A DNA stretch of 64,000 nt. It comes from Utricularia gibba (lineage: Eukaryota > Streptophyta > Magnoliopsida > Lamiales > Lentibulariaceae). The notes beneath the pieces were generated by a model. The model saw nothing but the letters and a program-made list of their open reading frames with translations. It was not told the DNA's origin and did no database searches. The first letter of the stretch is position 1, and every line of letters starts with the position of its first letter. Where the stretch lies: the NCBI GenBank assembly GCA_002189035.1, contig NEEC01000009.1, positions 1,736,001 through 1,800,000 on the forward strand, given 5' to 3'. Shown piece by piece: positions 45,294 through 56,060 of this stretch. The position numbers and the translations under genes were made by a program.

Positions 45294-47936
45294 TCACTGT
45301 GAAAAATGTTGCCATGCAAATGCAACTCCAGCAACTAATACAACTTTTGCAACCAGCTTATAATTTATGGATGCTTTTGAATCAGGAGATGACTTCATCT
45401 CTTCCATTGGCTTTCCCCTCAGCTTAGCAGACAATCTGGATAGCATCAAGGTCAATGGCCCTTTCTTGCCATCTGCAGCAACACAGTCAAAGGCACATTG
45501 TTTTTTTTTCAATCGGTTCAAGTGGCAAGGAGGCAAATGTATGTGAATATGAGAGGGGACTATTCCATTTGGGGTGCACATCATTGCAATGGGGATGATT
45601 TTTCATCTCATAGAATGCCAACAACCATTGGATGCTACATAGTCTCCAGCCCATGGACATGATGGATTATGACAAGTTTTGAAGAAATTGGATGGTACCT
45701 TTTCTTTTTAGAAGTCTCTCTTCCTCGCCTGCACGTCTTCGCAGGACATTTAGAAGTGATCCAAAGTATAAAGCAAACACTGTACACGTGATGGTTATCA
45801 CATTGTAAGGCATGCTAAAATCAGGAGTAGTGAGAGGCACAAGTAGGACTTCTGTGTACGCTCGAACTGGGGTATTCTCCTGTGCCATGAAACCTAATGA
45901 GTTGAGGAATCAGGAAAACAAGGAAAATTGAAACAGTCATTGCTTTAAGACCTGCAGCATGGACAATAGAGGAACTTGCGTTTCCATCTTATCACCAAAA
46001 CTCATATTTGAAACAAAGCCAGTGAAGTGTACAATAGCCGATGGGATGTCAAAACCTTGATTAGCATCTGGGGGTATTCATCAATGTGAAGAAAACCCTG
46101 GCAAAAGTAGTAGGAAATAATAGTGCTTGAAAGAGACGATCAGAAATTGCATTCCAAATGATTGCTAGTGACAAATTGAAATGAGGAAAAGTACCTTATC
46201 GAACTCCAGAGTTAGTGCAGCTGTGTTAATATGACATGGTAGCCTCAACGCAATCTCCATCACTCCAGGTGTGACCTTGTCCTCAGAGGGTGAAACACTT
46301 ATCCTCTCAATGTTCTGCAGTGAAGGTGTCAGCTTGCCATCGATGAAGACTTGAAGTGTATGGTAGTAGACCTTGACATACCAAGGAACTACTTGGAAAA
46401 TACCAACTCCTATTGAACAACTATCCGCTTCAAAGCCAGTTATACCTAAATGGTCATCCCAATTGCGGTTCAATAAGAGGGCAATGGAGCCCCTTTCATT
46501 CCCGCTCCCTGTTAAGAATCTGCTGGCACGTAGTGGGGTCCTCTGACTTGACCAAGAAATAGGCTTCTTCCAGCGTAACCCCAAATCAAAGGGCACAGAT
46601 TCGTTGTAACTTTCAAGGGAGAATTCAGAGATGAAAGATGACCCCTTCTGTAAGTTCTGTGTTCCTTTAATAACTCTACTCGGGTGAACTGAAAGTTCAA
46701 ACAGAGGGTTCTCAGAGACACCATCATCTGAAAAAATGTCTCTCTTTTCCAGAATTTCACTTGCTTGTGATACTAAACTCTGTTCAAAGAGCACATAAAC
46801 ATTACTCGAAGATGAGAGAGCACATTTTCCTCCAACTTTCCGTCCAAATAATGAGCTCAAGGACCAACTTGGGGGTAACAATTTTTCATGATATTTGTCA
46901 GGCATCAGAACGATTGTCAGTGTTTGCTCAAGGGAAATACCAGTCCTAGTTTGAGATGGATCATACTCATCAGACTTTACGTACAACCTCTGCGAATGAA
47001 AGTAACTCCTGTATATTGCAGGCCGATCCATTAGAGAAGAAATTCCAGCTTTATCTCTACAGGGAAGCAGCTTCAGCCATGGTGTGAGATTCTCAGTGCA
47101 GACAGCTTCTCGGGGCAATGTACCATACCTTCGTTTTCCAGATGTTGCAGCATCAGACCATTGCGGTGCACAGTAGCTAGTTGAATCCTCCAAAAAATTG
47201 ACTGATGCACAAAACAACCCCGAAAGGGTGTGGGTTAGATTCTTCCACGATTCATCAACCTGATAATCGGGCACATCAAATTCAGCCCATAGCTCCACCC
47301 CAGGAGGTTTGGCATTAGCATTTGATACAGGATCAATTCCTCCCCAGCGTTCATAATTCCATCGACCTTGTGTGAAAGACAGCTCCATCTCACGCACTTT
47401 AAATTTATGAACCTGGCCATATAATAATACTACTGAGTGAAAATACATAGATTGCTTGGAATCGACCCAACATGCAGACACATCTTATGGCCGCCAAACA
47501 AATTCCAAATCATTGAGACAGCAAAAGCATTCTGATAAAAGCTCCCCACCACAAATCCAATTTCCAACGATTCTAGGCTGAACAGAAAATATGGCTTCTT
47601 ATTACTCGGCATCATTTCAATCAAAGACAAAAACAGAAAATCAACAGAATATATAAACCACACAAAGAGAAGAACTTAAAAAAAAAAAAATCAATCTCCA
47701 TGACTCACCATTTGATAAATGGATTTGGGAAATATATAATGATGGCGGCCATAAGTTTCAGTAGGCGGAGCATTGCTCTGGAAGTGGAAATGAGCCAAAA
47801 CTTTTCGATCTGAAAGGGGCTTCAACAAAAGTGCCTCCGTGAACAGTTCTCCATCCCATAATGCTTTTACTGCCGAGCAGGAGGAATATGAAAGCAACGC
47901 CCAGAGCAACAAAAATGTGGACGTCAGAAAACTCAT
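45294..47936 (-). CDS. PIGT: GPI transamidase subunit PIG-T/GPI16, one-base frameshift in exon 3
   Basis: Endoplasmic-reticulum subunit of the complex that attaches GPI anchors to proteins. PIG-T steadies the catalytic subunit PIG-K/GPI8. Exons: 47709-47936, 46195-47412, 45952-46097, 45699-45879 and 45294-45472. Residues 1-22 form a signal peptide ([19 protein letters not shown]). The large lumenal part has [33 protein letters not shown] and [19 protein letters not shown]. The C-terminal helix region is [20 protein letters not shown]. In exon 3 [10 protein letters not shown] loses frame at the C5 run of the coding strand (46070-46074); one more C restores [18 protein letters not shown] and gives 650 residues. 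As sequenced, the frame ends soon after. Confidence 0.95.
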
Positions 47937-48746
47937 CCTATCTCCTCGTCCACCCACAAATTCCCCACCTATGAAAAAGCTGGGAAAATAAACTTGCGCC
48001 ACATCATATTTTGGTTTAATTCCTTAATGGATGCTGCTTTGATTAAGTAATCATCTGCCGGTGCTCTTTCATCAGTTCTAGCACTACAGACACCAAATTG
48101 GACGTCTCTCAACCCTTAAAACATAAAAAATCTAGAATTAGCACAGCACCAACATCATATTTCAAGAAACCTACAAAACAATAGATTCATAGTTTAACCC
48201 GCCCACACAGAAGTCAAAATTCTGAAGCATTTTCTTCGTGATCACCTAAACCAGAAATTGTTCACGCAGAAAGCAACAGAAAACAGCTCATTTCGCCATT
48301 GAGAATTCACAGAAATTATACCAGAGAACCAACCAGTCTCCGATCACTTCATGTACCCGCCGTGAGTTTCAAAATCTTGCTCCAATTGTTCCACCGCAAA
48401 ACGCAGCTCGTAATCAGTTGATCTGCATCTGGGCTCTCTCGAAAAGCTCTCTGCCGCTTCTGTAATCTGTTTCAGGGCTTTTCCTACTTTGTCCAAGTCG
48501 GCTCAATAATGGGCCCAATTATGCTGGCCCAATAGAAGATTCAAAACCCAGAGTTGAAGATCCTTCTTCAGCAAATCAACAGAGAACTGCAATTCGTGTT
48601 TATTGTGCCGGAGGAAGAGGGCATTAGACTGCCGTCGATTCTTGTTGGGTGTTGTACTGCATATGCAGGGGGAGCAAAATTTCCATTCCTCTTTCACGTT
48701 GAGGTCGCTTTTGCATAACCAAAAACCCTAGCAAGAAGAAACAGCT
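47937..48746. other. divergent promoter region between PIG-T and the PPR gene
   Basis: Probably a shared bidirectional promoter about 0.8 kb long. The PPR start is preceded by a telo-box-like AAACCCTA at 48723. No other gene recognised. Confidence 0.5.
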
Positions 48747-50534
48747 ATGGCATCCTTCGCGGGACCCACAATCCCCTGCCTCCTGGCGTTGGAGCTCCAC
48801 TCCGGACCCCGAAACTGTACAAGGGCTGACGCGAACGTGTCTACCGGGGAAGGAATTGATACCGGTACCGGGCCTGCGGTACCGGAAAGAAGATTAGATA
48901 TGCTGAAATTGAAGAGGATGGAAGAGAAACAGAGGAAGGAAGAAACTAACAGAAAGATAGCATCTCGAAAGGCGATATCCATTATTCTGAGGAGAGAGGC
49001 CACCAAGGCTGTGATCGAGAAAAAGATGGGAAATGCCAAGAAACTTTTGCCTAGAAGTATTCTTGAAGCTCTTCACGAGCGTATTACTGCTTTGCGTTGG
49101 GAGTCAGCACTAAAGGTCTATCAGTTCATTTAATAGCTTACGTTTTGTTAAATTTATTTCCTTGGGTGTTTCCTGATTCTCCATTCGTTTTGCATTCTTG
49201 GAAAATAGGAGCGTGTCTAGTTCCTGGTAGTACGAGTTAGTCATTTTGGTGAGCACTGATGAGTCGAGTTTTGGATTATAACAAGCGTTGCATCTTTGGT
49301 GTTGAAAATTCTGATATTGAATGGCTTTCTTTGGATGAAGTCTCCTTCTTGCTGAGGTTATATTGTTGCAGGTCTTTGAACTCCTTCGTGAACAACTCTG
49401 GTACCAGCCAAACTCTGGTTTGTATATAAAGCTCATTGTCATGCTTGGAAAATGCAAGCAACCTGAGAAAGCTCATACACTGTTTCAGGCAATGATGGAT
49501 GAAGGGTGTGATGTTGGAAGTGAAGCTTACACTGCTCTTATGTCAGCCTATAGTAGAAGTGGTTTTTTTGACAAAGCATTTTATATTCTTGAAGAAATGA
49601 AGAAGACACCTGGCTGTGAACCTGATGTTCAAACTTATTCCATCCTCATTAAGTCGTGCGCTCAAGCTTATGACTTTGGGAAAGTGAAGTCTCTTCTCGC
49701 GGACATGGAAGCTCAGGGAATCAAGCCCAACACAGTGACATATAATACTCTCCTTGACGCATATGGGAAAGCTAAGAAGTAATTTCTCTTCCTGTCATTT
49801 AATGTTTTTTAAAAAGTAATTCCATTTTTTTAGCTCATTTTGTTCTTGCTATAAGGTTCTTGGAGATGGAGTCCTTGCTCCTGCAAATGCTGAGGCAACC
49901 TGACTGCAAACCTGATGTCTGGACCATGAACTCCACACTAAGAGCATTTGGTGGCAGTGGACAAATTGAACTGATGGAGAAATGCTACGAGAAGTTCCAG
50001 AAAGCGGGCATCGAGCCAAGCATCAAGTCATTCAACATACTCCTGGATTCCTACGCCAAAACACAGAACTACGACAAAATGAGCGCTGTGATGAAGTTCA
50101 TGGAGCACCACCACTTCTCCTGGACCCTGGTCACATACAACATAGTCATTGATGCTTTTGGAAGAGCAGGAGACTTGAAGCAGATGGAGTTCCTATTCAG
50201 GCTGATGCGATCCGAGCGAATCAAGCCCAACTGTGTCACTCTTTGCTCCCTTGTTCGTGCTTACGGCAACGCCGGCCAAGCCCACAAGATCGCCGCCGTG
50301 CTCAGGTACATCGACAACAGTGATGTTACACTCGACACCGTCTTCTTCAACTGTCTGGTGGATGCATATGGGATGATGGGATGCTTCTCTGAGATGAAGG
50401 GTGTGATTGAGATGATGAAGAGAAGAGGCTGTGAGCCAGATAAGGTTACATATAGAACCATGATCAAGGCTTACACCACTGGAGGAATGATCAGCCATGC
50501 CAAGGAGCTTCACTCCAAACTTGCTTCTTTGTAA
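48747..50534 (+). CDS. P-class pentatricopeptide repeat protein, plastid (At5g48730 type)
   Basis: RNA-binding PPR protein predicted for chloroplast RNA processing. Three exons, 48747-49115, 49372-49778 and 49856-50534, give 484 residues with no frameshift. The first 40-50 residues are a likely transit peptide. Then a charged helix (KKLLPRSILEALHERITALRWESALK) leads into about ten PPR motifs, such as GLYIKLIVMLGKCKQPEKAH, EAYTALMSAYSRSG, TYSILIKSCAQAY and TYNTLLDAYGKAKK. All are P-type, with no E or DYW extension, so no editing domain. The wording follows At5g48730 nearly throughout (VFELLREQLWYQPN, MNSTLRAFGGSGQIE), a gene required for chloroplast development as far as I recall. Confidence 0.93.
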
Positions 50535-50639
50535 ATCTGGTAAACTCGTTTCATGCAAAAAAATTGAAACATGGTTCTTTTGGTGCTATTATTCACGGAT
50601 AGAAAAAAAAATAGGAAAATTGGACACAGGCGGGTAGCG

Positions 50640-50647
50640 CACGTGGC
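50640..50647 (+). promoter_or_regulatory. ABRE/G-box word upstream of cytochrome b5
   Basis: CACGTGGC contains a G-box and the ABRE core ACGTGGC, about 175 bases before the cytochrome b5 start. In this family of sites bZIP factors of ABA signalling bind. Single-site evidence, so a weak call. Confidence 0.35.
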
Positions 50648-50822
50648 GCACGAGGGTGGAAAATGCTAATAATTTTATTTATTTATTATTTTTTGTAGCT
50701 GGTGAGAGGTGGAGATAAATGTTTTGATTGGTGTGCAACGGCAGGCGGACTGCAACGAGTTCCGCTGCTGGGAGCGCGTCTCTGGGATTCTGGAGAGTGG
50801 GGGGAGTCTTTCGGGAACGCCC

Positions 50823-51643
50823 ATGGCGAAAGTCTACTCGTTGGCTGAAGTTGCTGAGCACAACACACGGGAAGACTTTTGGATCATTCTTTTGGGAAAG
50901 GTAACATCGATTGATTGCGATAAGTGTTTCTCAAGGGTTTCGTCTGACGGATTTACTGGTTCTGATGGATTAACGATATCGCGTTGCATCTACTGGGGTT
51001 GCTGTTGAGTTTTAGAAGTTTAGGTGCCCGGGATTGGCTTGTGGGGGTTTATAATTTGGGCGTTTTCTTATGTTGATTGCGATTATGGGATTGTTTAGTT
51101 TGAGGAGCTGGAATTGCTCCATGGTGACAGAAATAATTTAGGAGAACTTAAAAAAAAGAATTTGGATTCTGGTTGGCCATGGGTTTACAGTGAGTGATCC
51201 ATGCCTTTTGGTGTTGGATTGTGCCATGTGAGGAAGGATAATATGGTAGTTGGGCATGTTCCCAGGTCTACAACATCACAACTTTCTTGGATGAGCATCC
51301 TGGTGGAGATGAGGTGCTGCTCAACACATCTGGTAAAAATAGCCGACCACACAAAGCCATTTTTCACTGCTTGTGCTGTATTACTGATTGCTGCTTCACC
51401 TCAGGGAAAGATGCAACCCAGGAGTTCGATGATGTGGGGCACAGCCACGAGGCATGGGCAATGCTAGATAAGTACTACGTGGGAGAGTTCGATAAATCGT
51501 CGCTTCCAACTACGAAGACCGATTCGTTGAAGACTGCCAACAAGAAGGGAAAGAAGAACATGATCGTCTTCCTGATGCAGTTCTTGGTTCCTTTGGTTAT
51601 TCTGAATGTTTGCATTTTTCTCTTCTCTAAGTCATCATCCTGA
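50823..51643 (+). CDS. cytochrome b5, ER tail-anchored
   Basis: Electron carrier that serves fatty-acid desaturases, hydroxylases and P450s on the ER. Three exons, 50823-50900, 51266-51332 and 51405-51643, give 127 residues. The haem-binding fold shows MAKVYSLAEVAEHN, the first axial histidine in FLDEHPGGDEVLL and the second in DVGHSHEAWAMLDKYYVGE. Most plant isoforms have GHSD-A there, so the second histidine of GHSH is an extra one. A basic linker (NKKGKKN) precedes the C-terminal membrane helix MIVFLMQFLVPLVILNVCIF. The intron positions in GK/VY and S/GKDA are those of plant CB5 genes. The neighbour relation to the NPH3 gene suggests the CB5-D lineage (inference). Confidence 0.95.
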
Positions 51644-51817
51644 AGGATGAGACGGACCGCAGGCAGGCCCCGGCCCGGCTCAGCCCATCTTTGTGTGTCA
51701 TTTTAGGGGCATTTTCGTCAAACCAAAGGGAAATTATTATTCAAACAAATACATAAAATAATGTTGTAATTTATATGACGACGTACAAGAAGCTTTTTCG
51801 GTCGTACGCAGGCAGGG

Positions 51818-54716
51818 TCACCTCCTCCCCTTGTTTCTGGATCCCGCTTCGCTGCTGTTCCGGGAACTCGGCGCCGCCCTCGATCGCATCGGCAGCAGTT
51901 TCCTGAAGATGGAGCCAATTGTGATAAGCGATGAGTCTTGGACTTTGCTGCTCCGCCGCAGGTGCTGTCTCTCTAGATCATTCATTCGCATCCTCAGCCT
52001 GGCCAATTCGAGTTTCAGTTCCCTGTTTTCCCATCGCAATGACGCGTAGTGGTCCCTCGGACTCGGCGAAATGATCGATTCGGAGAGATTTCCGGTGGTG
52101 ATTCGCAGCGGTTGCAGTGATTGCTGCTGTTCGATCAGGGCCTTGGAAATTTCTTCGCCGTGAGAGAAAAACAAAGCGTTTCGCATACGCAGCTGCTCGT
52201 AATAGAGGACTTGGACGATCGAACGGAGAGGTAGGGTTTCGTTTTGTGCGGCGTGCGCTGCGGCTTCCGGTGTGAGAAGCTGGTAATTTATCAGTTTGCA
52301 GAGCCTTTTCCGATCGCATTCCGGTAAACTTTCATGCCCCTGCCAATTGCATCCATCATCGAGTCAAATGTTTGTGATGAAACTGTAGGAGGGAGTGCTG
52401 CTTACCTTGAGGTACATGTCGACTGCACGATACAAACCATCATGAACAGTACGGGCATGAGCAGGTAAAGCTTGAGCGATAGCTAGGAACTGATCAAGCT
52501 TGAGGTTAGTATCTTGTGCAATTTCAGCCAGATAATCGTCCATCAACTTGGAGACCTTGATGATTGCACTCTGCGTTGGGAAAGTATCAGCCGTGGCTTC
52601 TTCTTCTCCTTCTTCCTCCTTCTCTTCATTTCTCTTTTGTTGACAAAAGTTCATCAGCATCCTCTGCACCATTTCAACGTCGAACAGAACATCTTCAGCA
52701 TGGCGTAACGACGGCATCAATAGATCATCAACGCTGGCCTCATCCAGCCCAAGTCCAATCCTCCTTTCGAGTTCCTCCCGACAAGAGGCGCTGCAGTCGA
52801 GCATCGTGGCGCTCCGTAGCAAGCCGAACAGGAACGGTACCGGAACTGCTGATCTAGAATCAGGAAGCAACCCGGCTATGGTCTCAACCACATCTCTTCC
52901 GTGAGATGCCGGAAGATCATCTTTCGACAGGTGCGTAGATTTTTTCCGATTTCGAGGCTTGTTTATCAGTTCGTTCTGTGCATAGTGTACGAGGGATGCG
53001 CCGATGCTTCCCGGCCGCACTCCACGGCGTCTCAATGCTGATATAGCCTTTTCGTACATGCCTATGCCCAGAGAAGAAAGGCCTTCTATCCACCATTTAT
53101 CAGAGGAGTCAGCCATGCCCATAGAGTCGCCCCCAGACTCCGAAGCCGATGAAGCAATTTGTTCAACAATGGAATCAATGCACCTGCTCACGATCCCGAG
53201 CTCATCAGCCAGAGGAAGCAGATCTAGACATCGCCCGAGTACTTGGATCGACATGTCGAAGCTATTCCGTATCACGCTCTCAAAATGTTCTTCACATTTT
53301 GAAATCAAATTACGTTGGGAGCACGCCTCAGTCATCTCCAGGTACTCGGAAACACATCGGAGCTGAGCAATGTTGGCAGCTGTCATGTCAACATGAACCC
53401 CATAGCTAAACTGGGCTGCCATCAGAAAGGACTCAACGCCGCCCGGTACACCGGGGAGCTCAACGCGAATCGGCACGCGGGGGCTCCGAACTTGGGCGAT
53501 CATTTTACGTATCCTTGCGCTCCGCGATGCAAGAGGAAACTGCATGCACATTCAAAAGGAAAACGAAGTTGAGTGGCCCCCAGTTGGAAAAAGAAATCGA
53601 TGATCGTTGATGATTACTTTGTGGAGTGGGAGTGCAATCCCATCAAGTTCGATTGTTATATCGCTGGGGACGTCACTGGGTACCCTGCAGAACACAGATT
53701 TAGTAAACAAAACAAAACTATAAACTATTCTGGAGAAAACAAAACGTGGTTGCATCCGGGCCGTTGAGGGGATTCCGGCATTAAATGCAGGAGGGGGAAG
53801 GGGAAGCCGTGAACCGTGGGCCCCAACAGGCGATCCTTTATTAGTAAGAAAGAGAGAACCCCAACAAAACAAAATCAAAGAAACGATGCAGTGTCGCGAC
53901 TCGCACATCTTTCTAATAAAAAAGGAAAAGCGGAGTCACAGTAGTACTTTTTTTTCCCCCAATAAAAGGTGTGAATATTTTAACAAGCACGTTAATCATT
54001 CATTTCCAGGGATATTATAGTTATTTTTAGCTTGAAATTGTGTGTTTATTCACAAAAATGAAGAATAAAGCTTTGATTTTCAATGATTCAAGTACTAAAG
54101 AGTCATTTGCACACGTCGAGTATCAACATTATCCTCCAAGCTTATAAATTCTCAGTCCTTCAGGAAAAAAAACGGGATAAAATAATAGAAAATAGTTTTT
54201 TTAAAAGAATTGGAGTTCCCATTTTCTTACATTTTTTTGGGGTTTTTTTTATAAATATTATAATAAATCAACCAGCCCTAGATGTGGGGGAGTGTACAGA
54301 AAAGCAGATCGGCATTTCAGAAAAAAAAGAAAAGACAAGGATAGAAAATGGAGTTCAGATCACATCTCAGGACATGTTCTCCATTGAAAAGCCGACAAGG
54401 ACAATGAAACCCTAATCCCCCGACTCGACTCGGCTTTCATCTTCTCTCTGACTCGCGGTTTTGACAGTGCAAAGTCGCCAACATACATATAGGCAGCTAA
54501 CTAAGGGAAAAGGGGAAGACTTACCTGCTGTCTATTTCTATTTCTCTTTGAGGTATGGCGATCAAAGCAGGTCATATAACAAACATTCTTTCTTTTCCTT
54601 AGGGGGTGGGTTCAGAGAAACTAAACTACTAACCATTCATGAACTGGCTGCCTCTGGCTCGACCAAATGCCTGTCTTCGTCCGCTGCTGCTTCTGGAGTT
54701 GGAGATTCGTCTCCAT
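51818..54716 (-). CDS. NPH3/BTB domain protein (At5g48800 type)
   Basis: Substrate adaptor for CUL3 ubiquitin ligases, of the family of the phototropism protein NPH3. Four exons: 54634-54716, 53618-53684, 52406-53539 and 51818-52339, giving 601 residues, all phases consistent. It starts METNLQLQKQQ, then EWVPSDVPSDITIELDG opens the BTB domain (to about residue 135; LPLHKFPLASRSARIRKMI, FCYG-like FSYGVHVDMTAANIAQLRC). The NPH3 domain has DKWWIEGLSSLGIGMYEKAI, RRGVRPGSIGASLVHYAQ and ARTVHDGLYRAVDMYLK, and the last exon encodes a coiled coil (LRWENRELKLELARLRMR). The 27-codon first exon, 950 bases upstream of exon 2, is supported by phase and by similarity to At5g48800. Confidence 0.92.
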
Positions 54717-55126
54717 GGAGAAAAAGGAGAAAAAATTGGAGAAAAGACGCAAATGGCTTGTTTCCCAGGGCGTCCCCATAAATGGTGGGGGGGATGGATG
54801 GCTGGGAAGGAAGGAATGAATGAAGTATGAATATAGCAGCTGGAGTAGACATTCCGTCGAACGGTTAGCGTTCAATCATGGAATGCCGTTCCCCGGAGAC
54901 ACTGCGGGTCATCCTCATAATATCATTCATTGCCATCCGTACATCATTGTTTTTTTTTTTCTTTGCATCTTACAGCTACTCCCAGAAGATTACCGAGAAA
55001 ACCAGAAAAAGTTAAACCTGAGAAGGAGACACCAGAAAAGTAGGACCGATGCCCATAACCCGGTAGGTCACGCGTCCAATACGTCCCCTGGGGGTGCGGT
55101 GTCCAAGTGTCTGTGAGAAGCCCTAC

Positions 55127-55140
55127 AAACGACGTCGTTT
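55127..55140. repeat. perfect 14-base palindrome with ACGT core
   Basis: AAACGACGTCGTTT is its own reverse complement and carries the C-box-like GACGTC core bound by plant bZIP factors. It could equally be the end of a small transposon; no partner copy lies nearby. Confidence 0.55.
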
Positions 55141-55948
55141 TCTACGACACATTAAATTCCCGATCCCTCGAGAAGCATTTCGCTCATTCATTTTGGCTAT
55201 GTTTCTAAAGACAAATCCAATAGAAGAAATAATATTTATTTGTAAATACTTTTTATAAATCATTATTGGAAAATTTATTCGTTTTTGTAAAGTTTCTATA
55301 AATAAATTACACATTTATTAACAATATTGTATAAATCTACAAACTATTCTAAATGATCACCATAGTTTAAATAAAGATATATTAAAATAAAAATAAAAAT
55401 AATTCAATATTTTATTTGAATAAAGAAAAGATATTATAAAATATTGCAATAATTTATTTAAAAAAGAGCGATTATTTTAATTGCTTATAAAAAATATGTG
55501 TGTAGTTGTATTTTGTATCTCATAATAATTCTCAAAAATCAATACTAACACGAGAAAATTATGTAAGTATTTGGAAATTCAATTGATAATCAATTGAATA
55601 AAAAAAAGGAATACATAAGAGGTCTAAAAAAGTTATGTTGAATAGCTAAAATGTTTAGAATTATGATATTATTATTCGATATTTATATTTGACATTTTAA
55701 TTAAATTTAATGTAATTTACTAAAAAAATATAATTTATTATCTTGAAACGTGTGTTTGACTGAGATGGGAGCTAATCGCAATACGGAAATACAATCAAAT
55801 GGAAGAGATGGAGATTTGGGGGGTTGAAATGTAAATAAAAGAAGAATTAACTAAACCAAATGGGCCAGTCGTACCCGTAAATTGGGCCGGGCCTAACGGT
55901 CGTGTTCGCGTTGTAATAATAAAACTCACCTCTTCAAATATCTTTTCC

Positions 55949-55956
55949 TTTCCCGC
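55949..55956 (+). promoter_or_regulatory. canonical E2F site upstream of CMT3
   Basis: TTTCCCGC is an exact match to the core E2F consensus TTTSSCGC, 105 bases before the CMT3 start codon and so close to the likely transcription start. It fits a methyltransferase that follows replication. Binding is inferred. Confidence 0.6.
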
Positions 55957-56060
55957 TCCCCGCTCGACTTCACAAATTTGAACCTCCATTCCATTTCCTT
56001 TACCACTCTCATTTCCTTAAGAATCCTCTCGTTTGTCTCAGCTCCCTTGTTCCTGCTGCG

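Larger units (their letters stand above)
54717..56060. other. divergent region between the NPH3 gene and CMT3
   Basis: About 55200-55780 is very AT-rich. The flanks carry the two promoters. Sites worth noting are listed separately. No gene recognised. Confidence 0.5.
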
